A stretch of 64,000 nt of DNA, taken from Treponema phagedenis (lineage in GTDB: Bacteria; Spirochaetota; Spirochaetia; Treponematales; Treponemataceae). Below the pieces are notes generated by a model. That model did not search any database. It was not told where the DNA came from and saw only the letters and a list, made by a program, of their open reading frames with translations. The stretch lies in NCBI RefSeq assembly GCF_008153345.1, contig NZ_CP042818.1, positions 372,001-436,000 on the forward strand, in the 5' to 3' direction. Shown piece by piece: positions 55,726-64,000 of this stretch (position 1 is the first letter of the stretch; each line of letters begins with the position of its first letter). Made by a program: the position numbers and the translations under genes.

Positions 55726-57429
55726 ATGAAGAAAATGAGACAGGTGCTGATGATTGTGGCAGCTGCAGGTATTCTGATAAGCGGGATAAGCTGTGGCAAA
55801 CAGGAGGGCGAAAAAAGCGGTTCGGAGGATAAGCCGAAAACATGGATTGCCAATCGGGTTGTTCAGGTGCAAGCGTATGTTGATGATATAGGCTACCAGC
55901 TTCCGAAGGATCAGTTGAATACTCCTGTTATGAAAGAGTTGGAGCGCAGAACGGGTATGAAAATTGAATTTTTATATACCCCCGGTGAAAAGGATCGCTA
56001 TGTTATGGCAGCTCAAATCGCGGCAGGGAATTTACCCGATATGATTTGCAGTTACCTGAATAACTCAACACGTCCGGAATTTCGTGTGTTATATCCGGCC
56101 GCCGTTGAAGGAGTGTTTGCCGATCTCGCTCCGTATATAAAAGACTCAAAGGTATACTCGCGATATTTTGATAAGGATTTTTTATCGCCGGATAGTTATG
56201 CAAACATTGTATGGCGTAACGACTTTGGCGGCAAGGCATATTTTATGCATGTACAAGTAGCCGCTGAGGATGAGTCGACCATATGGAAACCCTATGAAGA
56301 GTATTTGGGCGGCATGTACATTCAAAAGGCAATCGCAGAAGATCTCGGCGTTGATGTGCGCAGCATAGACTCTTCTGAAAAGTTATATCAGTTGCTTAAA
56401 AAAATAAAAGCAAAAAACTATAAAGACAAAAACGGCAATACGGTTGTTCCGCTTGGTCCGAAATACTGGGGCGGCTCTCCTGATGCTATTGATTACATTG
56501 TGCATGATTTGCAATGGGGTGTTTCGGGAAAGTATAATCGAACAAAAGAAGGTAAAATTCTGCATGAGGCTGAAACGGATTATGTTTTTAAACAAATCAA
56601 TTATTTCCGCAAGTTATTAAAAGAAGGCTTAATTCATAAAGAGTTCTTTACCATCGACGAAACCCGTGCAAATGAATTGTGCACAAACAGCAGTGTCGCT
56701 GTTATCGGTGATGTTCACAATTACGTACCCGTTATTTACGAATCCGATACATGGATTCCGCTTGGTCCGATTGCGGATTATCATGGGAACACTGAAAAAA
56801 TAACAAGCGGGAAAAGCGGATACGGCGTATGGGCAATTCCGGCAACAACAAAGAATCCCGAAGAGATTGTAAAGCTTATGGATTATATTTGCTCAAAAGA
56901 AGGGCAGCTGCTGATGCTTTACGGCGTTGAGGGTGTAAGCTATGATATGGTTGACGGCAAGCCTGTTTTAAAGCCGGAAGTAAAAAAAGCGATGGAGCAA
57001 GGAGATTCCGAAACGCTTATCAATACGTACGGAGCGGCTTTTGACGGCAGCGGACATTACGGCCTGGCATTTTTACTGACCAATATTCAAAATACTACGT
57101 ATTTCGGTGAAGCCCGCCCAGGTTCCGGAACGACGGCAACCTTTAAAAGAGCGGTAGAGCTTGCAATGGACTATCCGCGTGTGTATAAAAAAATACCGGG
57201 CTTGCCTGCAAGTGCGTACTTACCCGAATTGGAAAAAGTAAACGCCTCTATGTCACTGCTTGATTATAACGAAATGATTATACAAGCCTGTTATGCGTCG
57301 TCAGATTCGGAAGTGAAGAAAATTGTTGATGGGTTTAGAGCACAACTGAAAGAAGCGGGAATAGATGAGTTCCGCGCTCTTGTTGAAAAAAAATATACAG
57401 AAAATCCTGACACGGTTTTGTTTTATTAA
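55726..57429 (+). CDS. Extracellular solute-binding lipoprotein (CUT1 sugar system)
   Basis: A 567-residue lipoprotein: signal peptide with lipobox SGISC (Cys near residue 23), then a type 1 extracellular binding fold with MKELERRTGMKIEFLYTPGE and AAQIAAGNLPDMI, and near the C terminus PEEIVKLMDYICSKEGQLLMLYGVEG. This long LipO-like class is typical of LplB/LplC systems for oligosaccharides. The substrate cannot be read from sequence. It lies between the two permease genes and is bracketed by hairpins, consistent with higher expression than the permeases. Confidence 0.88.
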   Translation: MKKMRQVLMIVAAAGILISGISCGKQEGEKSGSEDKPKTWIANRVVQVQAYVDDIGYQLPKDQLNTPVMKELERRTGMKIEFLYTPGEKDRYVMAAQIAAGNLPDMICSYLNNSTRPEFRVLYPAAVEGVFADLAPYIKDSKVYSRYFDKDFLSPDSYANIVWRNDFGGKAYFMHVQVAAEDESTIWKPYEEYLGGMYIQKAIAEDLGVDVRSIDSSEKLYQLLKKIKAKNYKDKNGNTVVPLGPKYWGGSPDAIDYIVHDLQWGVSGKYNRTKEGKILHEAETDYVFKQINYFRKLLKEGLIHKEFFTIDETRANELCTNSSVAVIGDVHNYVPVIYESDTWIPLGPIADYHGNTEKITSGKSGYGVWAIPATTKNPEEIVKLMDYICSKEGQLLMLYGVEGVSYDMVDGKPVLKPEVKKAMEQGDSETLINTYGAAFDGSGHYGLAFLLTNIQNTTYFGEARPGSGTTATFKRAVELAMDYPRVYKKIPGLPASAYLPELEKVNASMSLLDYNEMIIQACYASSDSEVKKIVDGFRAQLKEAGIDEFRALVEKKYTENPDTVLFY

Positions 57430-57443
57430 AATAAAATTAAAAA

Positions 57444-57464
57444 GCACGGCACTTGTTGCCGTGC
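57444..57464 (+). promoter_or_regulatory. Intercistronic hairpin after the binding-protein gene
   Basis: GCACGGCA and TGCCGTGC pair perfectly around CTTGT, 15 bases after the stop. There is no long U tract, so it is more likely an mRNA-stabilising or partially terminating structure than a full terminator. Confidence 0.65.
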
Positions 57465-57492
57465 GTGATTTTCCGAATCGAGAGGGAGAAAT

Positions 57493-58428
57493 ATGAAAGC
57501 GCAATTACCTAATACAAAAAAGAGATACAAGATCAGAAAAAAGCTACGGCGCGCAGAGGATGCATTATTGCAAATATTTATTGTAGCAATTGTTTTATTC
57601 TTATGCGCTTCAATTATTTTGCCTTGCCTGAATATTATTGCGCTTGCCTTTAATGACGGTGCCGATGCTGCAAGGGGCGGTGTTTATTTTTTTCCGCGTG
57701 TGTTCACGTTGGATAATTTTAAAGAAGTGTTCAAAGACGGTCAGATAATAAGAGCATACGGAATTACTATTGCACGAACGGTAATCGGCACCGTGTTGAG
57801 TATCTGGCTTATTACTATGACCGCTTTTGTCCTTAAAATAAGAACATTGCCGGGAAGAACGTTTTTTACAATGGCTATTGCCCTCACAATGCTTTTTTCC
57901 GGCGGCTTAATTCCAACCTATATTCAATATAAAAACCTTGGGCTTTTAAACAGCTTTTGGGTGTATATTATTCCCGGCGTTATCAGTGCATACTATTTAT
58001 TTATGGTGCGAACCTTTTTTGAAACCATTCCTTATAGCTTGGAAGAGTCTGCAATGATAGACGGCTGCAATTACGTAGGTATTTATACAAGAATTATCTT
58101 GCCATTGAGTAAACCGGTTATTGCCGTCATCGGATTATATACCGCGGTCGGGCATTGGAATGATTGGTTTGCTGGTGCATTTTATATGAACAGCAGCAGA
58201 TTATGGCCGGTGCAAACAGTGCTACAACAAATGCTCAGAAAAGCAATGGCGGCAAGCAAAGAAGGAGCGACAATCTCGCAGCTTATTGCGGCGCAAGCCC
58301 GAGCGGCAACCTCGGACTCGTTAAAAATGGCGGCGGTTGTTATCACCATGCTTCCGATACTCTGTGTTTACCCGTTTATACAAAAGTATTTTGCAAAAGG
58401 CGTGATGATAGGGAGTGTGAAAGGCTAA
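57493..58428 (+). CDS. Sugar ABC transporter permease, LplC family
   Basis: The 311-residue partner permease with six membrane segments. Typical features: LPCLNIIALAFNDGADAARGGVYFFP, RTVIGTVLSIWLITMTAF, the EAA loop EESAMIDGCNYVGIYTRIILPLSKPV and the C-terminal FIQKYFAKGVMIGSVKG ending common to LplC/AraQ proteins. A GAGGGAG site precedes the ATG. A gap of about 120 bases without obvious signals separates it from the PHP gene. Confidence 0.9.
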   Translation: MKAQLPNTKKRYKIRKKLRRAEDALLQIFIVAIVLFLCASIILPCLNIIALAFNDGADAARGGVYFFPRVFTLDNFKEVFKDGQIIRAYGITIARTVIGTVLSIWLITMTAFVLKIRTLPGRTFFTMAIALTMLFSGGLIPTYIQYKNLGLLNSFWVYIIPGVISAYYLFMVRTFFETIPYSLEESAMIDGCNYVGIYTRIILPLSKPVIAVIGLYTAVGHWNDWFAGAFYMNSSRLWPVQTVLQQMLRKAMAASKEGATISQLIAAQARAATSDSLKMAAVVITMLPILCVYPFIQKYFAKGVMIGSVKG

Positions 58429-58551
58429 AACTTTCACAAAATTTTATCCGTAATCATTCTGAAAAAATTTGTAAAAGAATGAGCGCTGCTTCATAATACA
58501 AACGATGATATCAATCACTTTAAAACAACCGAATTAACATAAGGACTCAGT

Positions 58552-61161
58552 ATGAACGAACGTATCTATTTACTACCCCGTGAGGGCGAATGGTATAAAG
58601 CAAATATGCACTGCCACTCAGTATTTTCCGATGGACATTTTGCTCCGGCAGAGCTCAAAGAGCTGTACATGCGCAAGGGTTATTCAATCGTTGCGTTTAC
58701 CGATCACTGCATTTACAAAAATCACGCGGAACTGACGGACTCAAATTTTCTTGCACTTGTCGGACTCGAAGTTGAAACAAGTGAGCCCGACACAACGGGT
58801 GGCGGGTTTGACCGCGTTAAAACATATCACTTTAATATAATCGACACGGATCCTGAATATAAAAAAGATGAGAAACAGGATGTAATTCAGCCGAATGATT
58901 GGTATTACGGAATTGATGAAATAAACGACTATATTGAAAAAATCGCCAAACTCGGATTTTTAACGGCGTACAATCATCCGTATTGGTCTTTGCAAAACTA
59001 TGACGATTACAAGGATCTTAAAAATCTTTGGGCTATGGAGATTTTTAATTTCGGTTGCGAAAAAGAAGGCGGGTACGGATATGCGCCGCAAAGCTATGAC
59101 GAAATGCTCCGCTTGCCCGATAACAAAAAACTGTTCTGTGTTGCGGGAGATGATAACCATAATGCCGCACCGGTAGGGAGTCCCGAATGCGATTCTTTCG
59201 GCGGCTTTACTATGATAAGAGCTGAAAGCCTTACGTATTCTGCTGTTGCAAATGCGTTAAAGCTCGGTCATTTTTATGCATCAATGGGCCCGCAAATAAA
59301 AGAATTGTACATTGAAAACGGCATGGTGCATATTCATACTTCCGCAGTAAAAAAAATATCGCTTATAACGGAAGGCCGGCGCGTGTATGTAAAAAATGCC
59401 CCCGAAGATGAATACATAACCGAAGCGGTGTTCAGCCTCGACGGAAAAGAAGGATACATCCGCGTTGACTGTATTGACGAGCGGGGGCTGCATGCGAACA
59501 GTAATGCCTACCGCATTCCCACAATCCGAATTTGTCAGGTAAGCTCACTTGAAAAAATATTCAAAGAAACGCCGCTTTTAAAAAAGCAAAGAAACGCTGC
59601 ACGAGTTTTACGCGGGGAACGTTTTTCGTATCAGGTTGCACTCAAGCTGGAAAACGATGCGGACACAACAGAAACGGAAATACGGATTGAATCAGCAGGT
59701 ATCCCTTGCCGTGTGTTTAGGGTCGGTATGATCCCCGCGCGTCTTACCGCACGCAAGGAAAGATGCGACGCCAATTATATCACAACCGATGAGGGTTTGT
59801 TTCCCGATGTTTTGTATCCTATCAAAATTGAAAACAATCTTTTGCAAGAACAGTTTATTTTATCAAGTGAATATAACGAGTGCGTATGGATTGAAGCTGA
59901 TATCCCCGAAAACATTCAAAGCGGCGTGTACACAATCACGCTGACCGCAAAAGCTAAAAATCGAAACTTGCAATCGCAGGCGGTGTTTACCCTGCATGTT
60001 GCCGATGAGGTTTTGGAAAAAGACGATTTTAAATTTACGCAATGGTTTCATCTTGATTGCCTTGCAGATTATTACGGCGATGCGGTTTTTTCCGAGCAAC
60101 ACTGGAATCGTATAGCGCAATTTATGGAGATGGCGGCTTCTCACGGAGTGTCAATGATTTTAACGCCTGTTTTTACGCCGCCGCTTGATGTAGATGATTC
60201 AAGCGAACGAAAAAATGTTCAGCTTGTTGACATTGAAGAAAACAACGGTGTGTATTCTTTTTCGTTTGAGCGATTCCATCGGTATGCGGCGCTTGCAAAA
60301 AAATGCGGCATACGCTATTTGGAAATATCGCATCTTTTTACGCAATGGGGCGCAAAGCATCCGCCGCAAATTTTCGGCAGTAAAAATGGTACGCAAACTC
60401 TTTTGTTCGGCAAGCAAACCGATTTAAAAGATAACTCCTATGCGGAATTTTTGTCGGTGTTTTTACCCGCACTCATTCTTGAAATAGAAAAAGCGGGTTT
60501 TAAAAACCGCGCATTTTTTCATATTTCGGATGAGCCTTCGCTCGCAGACAAGGTAAATTACACATATGCGAAATCAATGGTAAAAAAACATCTCGGCGAT
60601 TATCCGATTATTGATGCGCTTTCTCATTATGAATTTATGGAAGACGGCGCTGCGGAAATTCCGGTTGCCGCCATCGATTCGATTGCGCCGTTTATTGCAA
60701 AAAACGTAAAACCGCTTTGGGCCTATTATTGCTCCGCTCAAGCAGTTCACGTATCAAATCGTTTTTTTGCAATGCCGTCATGGAGGAATAGAATCTTAGG
60801 CATGCTTTTGTATAAATTCGACATTGACGGTTTTTTGCATTGGGGTTACAATTTTTACTATACGCAATATTCGCGAAAACTGATTGACCCGTTTACGGTA
60901 ACTGATGCGGGCGGAGCTTTTCCCGCAGGGGATTCGTTCAGTGTGTATCCGGGGAAGGATGAGCCGCTGCCGTCAATCCGCTTAAAGGTTTTTTACGAAG
61001 CATTGCAGGATAGGGTGTTTTTAAAACAAATGGAAAAAAAATTCGGTAAAGCCGGCGTGATTGAACGGCTTGAAAAATATTCCGGCGTCTGTGCGGATTT
61101 TATGCAGTATCCGACAGGCGATAAATTTCTTTTATCGTTGAGGGATTTATTTTTATCATGA
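58552..61161 (+). CDS. PHP-domain / DUF4091 fusion protein
   Basis: An 869-residue protein without a signal peptide. Residues 1-270 are a PHP metallohydrolase domain: HCHSVFSDGHF, FTDHC, GLEVET, NHPYWSLQNYDDYK and the metal ligands in VAGDDNHNA. Residues about 340-470 form a beta-sandwich (LLQEQFILSSEYNECVWIEA). Residues 490-830 are a DUF4091, glycoside-hydrolase-like TIM barrel (FTQWFHLDCLADYYGDAVF, the HISDEPS acid motif, PLWAYYCSAQAVHVSNRFFAMPSWRNR, WGYNFYYTQYS). Thus a phosphoesterase-like and a glycosidase-like unit are fused, acting in the cytoplasm on whatever the upstream transporter imports. TAAGGA precedes the ATG. The next gene overlaps by 4 bases. Confidence 0.82.
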   Translation: MNERIYLLPREGEWYKANMHCHSVFSDGHFAPAELKELYMRKGYSIVAFTDHCIYKNHAELTDSNFLALVGLEVETSEPDTTGGGFDRVKTYHFNIIDTDPEYKKDEKQDVIQPNDWYYGIDEINDYIEKIAKLGFLTAYNHPYWSLQNYDDYKDLKNLWAMEIFNFGCEKEGGYGYAPQSYDEMLRLPDNKKLFCVAGDDNHNAAPVGSPECDSFGGFTMIRAESLTYSAVANALKLGHFYASMGPQIKELYIENGMVHIHTSAVKKISLITEGRRVYVKNAPEDEYITEAVFSLDGKEGYIRVDCIDERGLHANSNAYRIPTIRICQVSSLEKIFKETPLLKKQRNAARVLRGERFSYQVALKLENDADTTETEIRIESAGIPCRVFRVGMIPARLTARKERCDANYITTDEGLFPDVLYPIKIENNLLQEQFILSSEYNECVWIEADIPENIQSGVYTITLTAKAKNRNLQSQAVFTLHVADEVLEKDDFKFTQWFHLDCLADYYGDAVFSEQHWNRIAQFMEMAASHGVSMILTPVFTPPLDVDDSSERKNVQLVDIEENNGVYSFSFERFHRYAALAKKCGIRYLEISHLFTQWGAKHPPQIFGSKNGTQTLLFGKQTDLKDNSYAEFLSVFLPALILEIEKAGFKNRAFFHISDEPSLADKVNYTYAKSMVKKHLGDYPIIDALSHYEFMEDGAAEIPVAAIDSIAPFIAKNVKPLWAYYCSAQAVHVSNRFFAMPSWRNRILGMLLYKFDIDGFLHWGYNFYYTQYSRKLIDPFTVTDAGGAFPAGDSFSVYPGKDEPLPSIRLKVFYEALQDRVFLKQMEKKFGKAGVIERLEKYSGVCADFMQYPTGDKFLLSLRDLFLS

Positions 61162-61607
61162 AAACAATATATACGGCTGCCGGTGAGGTAAACAAAGGAT
61201 TTATCGGGCAAATTGCATACACGGTTTGCCTTGATAAAACTTATACGGAATTGGATGTGCATTTACAATTTGATAAACAACGCATAAAAACTCCGAGTCC
61301 GGAATGCGAGTCGGAAATACAAATGCTGATGCGGGAAAAATACGGTGAGCAAATTGACAAGGTTGAAGCAGCCGAAATTGCAAAAAGCATGAAAACGGAA
61401 ATACAGCTTATTGTGCAAATGAATGACACTTTTATTGGCGGTATTCACCGTCAAATGAAAGACAGGCATTTATACATTTCTCCGTCGTATGCAACCGAAG
61501 GGGCAATTCCGCAAACTGCGATAGAAGGTGTTATACGGATTGTCGTTATTTTTTTTAATGTGCTCTGCGATAACACAGGGTATACGGTTTCGCTTTCGGC
61601 AGGATAG
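61158..61607 (+). CDS. Uncharacterised 149-residue protein in the PHP operon
   Basis: I do not recognise the family. It begins in the last codons of the PHP-DUF4091 gene (ATGA overlap) and ends 2 bases before the next PHP gene, so it belongs to the same unit. The protein is a mixed alpha/beta domain (AGEVNKGFIGQIAYTVCLDK, YTELDVHLQFDK, a helix around DKVEAAEIAKSMKTE) with no signal peptide. It could be a small adaptor or a sugar-binding module for the flanking enzymes; there is no direct evidence. Confidence 0.65.
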   Translation: MKTIYTAAGEVNKGFIGQIAYTVCLDKTYTELDVHLQFDKQRIKTPSPECESEIQMLMREKYGEQIDKVEAAEIAKSMKTEIQLIVQMNDTFIGGIHRQMKDRHLYISPSYATEGAIPQTAIEGVIRIVVIFFNVLCDNTGYTVSLSAG

Positions 61608-61609
61608 GG

Positions 61610-62542
61610 GTGCGTATGTACAAACGTTTTGAATTACACAATCACACAAATGAATCCGACGGTTCGCTAACGGTAGAAGAATTGATAGATTTCATGGTTG
61701 CGGATACAGTTGACGCATTTGCTTTAACCGACCATAACACAATCTCCGGACATAAAAAAGCGCAATCAATTTTGCAAACAAAAAATCCGCCGATCGAATG
61801 TGTGTACGGTATGGAGTACACAACATACTACGGTCATATTTTATGTTTGAATTTGTACTCTTATATTCCGTGGGAAAATATTAATCCGCTGCAGCCTGAA
61901 AAACTATTTACTCCTTTACGTCAAACGGGAGCGCTTATCGGTGTTGCGCATCCGTTTTCATACGGTGCGCCTATTGCGCAAGGCTGCAAATGGGAAATGC
62001 AAATCAATGATTACACCGCAATTGATTTTATCGAAATTATAAATAATCCCGAACCGCAGCACATAAATGAAAAGGGGATAGACTGGTGGGAGCAGTTATG
62101 TTTGCAAGGCTTCCGCATTGCAATGACTGCCGGTATGGATTTGCACGGGCGCTCTGATTTTGCCGGACAGTTTGCCGTGTATGTTGATACCGAGAAAAGC
62201 GAACCTGCCGATAAGGCTTTACAGCGTGCAATAAAAACGCAGAAAACGTATATAACAAAGGGACCGGTGTTTACGTCGGAAGTTTCTTCCGATGGAAAAA
62301 ACATACAGAACAGTATTACCGATTGTGTAAAGCCCGGCTTCAACATGCAAGCGGTTCCGCATTGGACTGTCGAATACACAAGCCCCGCAGAAAAACTTGT
62401 AAAGCGTTTAAACCCTCAGGATACAAAAATTGAAGCGGAGATTTCTTGCTTTACCGATTCTTCCGTTATCATTGCAAAGCTCTATGCGGGAGAACCGACC
62501 TTTGACAGCCTTGTTGCAATCGCTCCGGTTATATACCGTTAG
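61610..62542 (+). CDS. PHP-domain metal-dependent phosphoesterase-like protein
   Basis: A 310-residue PHP protein starting at GTG 61610 with ATAGGGG upstream. Metal-binding motifs: HNHTNESDGSLTVEEL (about residue 9), LTDHNTISGH, GMEYTT, HPFSYGAP and MDLHGRSD. It is shorter than the PHP-DUF4091 protein two genes upstream and lacks the extra domains; the first 230 residues cover the fold and a short beta-rich end follows. Probably hydrolyses a phosphate or related ester of the imported sugar. An in-frame ATG 6 bases later is an alternative start. Confidence 0.8.
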   Translation: MRMYKRFELHNHTNESDGSLTVEELIDFMVADTVDAFALTDHNTISGHKKAQSILQTKNPPIECVYGMEYTTYYGHILCLNLYSYIPWENINPLQPEKLFTPLRQTGALIGVAHPFSYGAPIAQGCKWEMQINDYTAIDFIEIINNPEPQHINEKGIDWWEQLCLQGFRIAMTAGMDLHGRSDFAGQFAVYVDTEKSEPADKALQRAIKTQKTYITKGPVFTSEVSSDGKNIQNSITDCVKPGFNMQAVPHWTVEYTSPAEKLVKRLNPQDTKIEAEISCFTDSSVIIAKLYAGEPTFDSLVAIAPVIYR

Positions 62543-62554
62543 CAGCAATGCTTT

Positions 62555-62990
62555 TCAAAAACCTATTGCCTCTTCTACGCTTGTTGCCGACGCCAAGCAT
62601 ACAGAACTAAACCGAATAGTTTTAGCAAGTTCCATTGGCGTTTTAGTATTGTACATGGCGTCAAAAACCAATTGTCAACAATGTTTTAAAGCAAAGTAGT
62701 TTGCAAAGCTTTAAAACTCGAAGGTCAAAATGTTTTTGCAACAGTTTCCAAGCAAAAACATTTTGACCCGTGTTAGGCGGACGGAGGGCGGCGAGTACTT
62801 TTTAAAAAGTACGAAGCCGGATCATTTGGCGGCAGCAATTTCTGCCGCCAAATAGCCGTAGGCGATAGCCGAAGCCCGTAGTACGCCGGCGGTTTGCAAC
62901 TGTCTAAGTTCCGGCAAGCTTAAAACTAAAGCCGGTTTTGCTGCAAAGCTCAAACCGCAACACCCGGTATTATTTTAATCCGATAGCATC
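62555..62990 (-). repeat. Structured dispersed repeat, copy 11 (long form, most diverged stems)
   Basis: Read on the minus strand it has the same module order as copy 1, but with new arms at nearly every stem. Hairpin A is GGTCAAAATGTTTTTGC (62723-62739)/GCAAAAACATTTTGACC (62752-62768) with a 12-base loop; the GCGCTTTT position holds GTACTTTTT (62795)/AAAAAGTAC; the CTTTTTGCGC position holds ATTTGGCGGCAG (62824)/CTGCCGCCAAAT (62842); the inner stem is CCGGC (62912)/GCCGG (62932). Flanks such as GAAGCCGGATC, GAGGGCGGCGAG, GTAGTACGCCGGCGGTTTGC and stem C are conserved. Confidence 0.82.
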
Positions 62991-63014
62991 AATTTTGAAT
63001 AGTTCCAAGACTAA

Positions 63015-63043
63015 TTGCCGCTAAAGATAAATTATGCTATACT
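63015..63043 (+). promoter_or_regulatory. Promoter of the purine permease gene (TTGCCG-N17-TATACT)
   Basis: -35 TTGCCG at 63015-63020, 17-base spacer, -10 TATACT at 63038-63043 with TGC upstream. The leader of about 55 bases holds a small hairpin TAAAATC (63053)/GATTTTA; it is too short for a purine riboswitch. Confidence 0.7.
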
Positions 63044-63105
63044 CGCTCATCGCTTAAAATCTTTTTGAGATTTTAGGCTCGTTTATCTTTTAAGGAGCAT
63101 GTCTC

Positions 63106-64000
63106 ATGGAAAAAATCTTTAAATTGAAAGAGCATAACACCTCGGTGCAGACAGAGGTGCTTGCCGGCATTACAACCTTTTTAGCAATGGCGTATATTCT
63201 TGCGGTAAACCCGGCCATACTCAGTGAAGCGGGGCTTGATAAAAATGCGGTGTTTACCGCAACGGCATTGTCAGCCGCAATTGCAACTATGGCGATGGCG
63301 TTTTTAGCAAACCTTCCGGTAGCGCTTGCATCGGGTATGGGCTTAAACGCATTTTTTACATACAGCGTTGTAATCGGGTACGGATTTTCACCCGCTTCGG
63401 CTCTTACCGCAGTGTTTTTAGAAGGTATTCTTTTTATTTTGCTATCGTTAATAAATGTGCGGGAAGCAATAATAAATTCCATTCCGACAAATCTAAAAAA
63501 AGCGGTTGCTGCCGGTATCGGCATTTTTATCACTTTTATTGCTTTGCAAAATTCCGGAATCATTGTTAAGAATGAAGCAACCTTAGTCGGCTTAGGAAGC
63601 TTCGCGGGAAATTCTTCGGCGGTTTTAGCGCTGATAGGTTTGGTTATTACCTGTACGCTTTTTATTTTAAAAGTTCCCGGTGCAATATTGCTGGGAATTC
63701 TTGCAACAACAATTATCGGAATTCCGATGAAAATAACCGCACCGTTTGGAGGTTGGCAGGGATGGATGCCGATCAGTATTCCTGCGGCACCGCAATTATT
63801 TCATTTTGATTTTTCAAATGTGTTATCACTGAAATTTTTTACGGTGTTCTTTTCATTTTTATTTGTTGATATTTTTGATACGGTAGGAACGCTCCTTGGA
63901 GTTTCGGAGCAAGCGGGGTTGACGGATAAGGATGGTAAAATTCCTAAAGTAAAAGAAGCCTTGCTTGCCGATGCAATCGGTACAGCAATCGGAGCAGCAA
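63106..64000 (+). CDS. NCS2-type purine permease (adenine/guanine/hypoxanthine), partial
   Basis: Starts at ATG 63106 with TAAGGAG at 63091-63097 and runs open to the window edge (298 codons visible, no stop). The product (MEKIFKLKEHNTSVQTEVLA) follows the AzgA-type branch of the NCS2 family: AGITTFLAMAYILAVNP near residue 20, SGMGLNAFFTY, FLEGILFILLSL, AAGIGIFITFIALQNSGI and FLFVDIFDTVGTLLGVSEQAG. It imports purine bases by proton symport. The usual length is 430-480 residues, so about a third lies beyond the window. Confidence 0.92.
   Translation, partial: MEKIFKLKEHNTSVQTEVLAGITTFLAMAYILAVNPAILSEAGLDKNAVFTATALSAAIATMAMAFLANLPVALASGMGLNAFFTYSVVIGYGFSPASALTAVFLEGILFILLSLINVREAIINSIPTNLKKAVAAGIGIFITFIALQNSGIIVKNEATLVGLGSFAGNSSAVLALIGLVITCTLFILKVPGAILLGILATTIIGIPMKITAPFGGWQGWMPISIPAAPQLFHFDFSNVLSLKFFTVFFSFLFVDIFDTVGTLLGVSEQAGLTDKDGKIPKVKEALLADAIGTAIGAA

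Noticed and set aside
63044-63105. Purine riboswitch upstream of the NCS2 permease
   Set aside because: The leader is about 55 bases with one simple hairpin; the three-way junction and loop sequences are missing.

Overview
The window reads as chromosome of a host-associated spirochaete of the genus Treponema. The evidence is two FlaA-type periplasmic flagellar sheath proteins divergent from a class II fructose-bisphosphate aldolase (an arrangement I recall from T. pallidum), a P83/100-type antigen, a BMP-type lipoprotein transporter resembling RfuABCD, a PUR-family nucleic-acid-binding protein, and a Cas9 remnant whose readable residues follow the T. denticola protein. I cannot fix the species from sequence alone; a cultivable oral or skin treponeme (T. 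denticola / T. phagedenis type) fits best.

Layout. 0.2-3.7 kb: yajC-secD-secF. 3.8-6.6 kb, minus strand: PUR-domain protein, phosphohexomutase, small lipoprotein. 7.3-13.4 kb: ptsI, a CreD-like membrane protein, an uncharacterised protein, an oligopeptide-binding protein. 13.8-17.5 kb: a two-gene uncharacterised unit, the two flaA-type genes, fba. 18.1-23.3 kb: tRNA-Val(GAC) and a decayed type II-A CRISPR-Cas locus (cas9 with lost 5' end, nonsense codon and frameshift; cas1 start joined to csn2 end; two repeats with one spacer). 23.5-27 kb: lrgAB and P83/100. 27.6-33.6 kb, minus strand: probable riboflavin ABC transporter and a TPR protein with a degenerate Mrr-like end. 33.9-38.6 kb: YhhN protein, rpmB, XRE regulator, hrpA helicase. 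38.9-40.4 kb: an intact insertion sequence with a 16-bp target duplication. 40.5-54.4 kb: an essentially complete hydroxyglutarate pathway of glutamate fermentation. 54.7-62.5 kb: CUT1-type sugar transporter with two PHP-domain proteins, one fused to DUF4091. 63.1 kb to the edge: NCS2 purine permease.

How the genes work together. GltS imports glutamate with Na+. After conversion to 2-oxoglutarate (no glutamate dehydrogenase here), HgdH would make (R)-2-hydroxyglutarate, GctAB would activate it to the CoA ester, HgdAB activated by HgdC would dehydrate it to glutaconyl-CoA, and GcdABCD would decarboxylate that to crotonyl-CoA while pumping Na+ out. The 54.7-62.5 kb block looks like uptake and processing of an unidentified glycan.

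The most unusual signal is not a protein. About eleven intergenic copies of a modular repeat (roughly 3 kb in total) carry many hairpins. At the same position in different copies the two arms of a hairpin have changed together, sometimes to unrelated sequence, and stayed complementary while flanks and often a loop of the type RTCCRT are kept. Some copies also have imperfect terminal inverted repeats, so the family looks like a structured, MITE-like element that I cannot assign to any described family.
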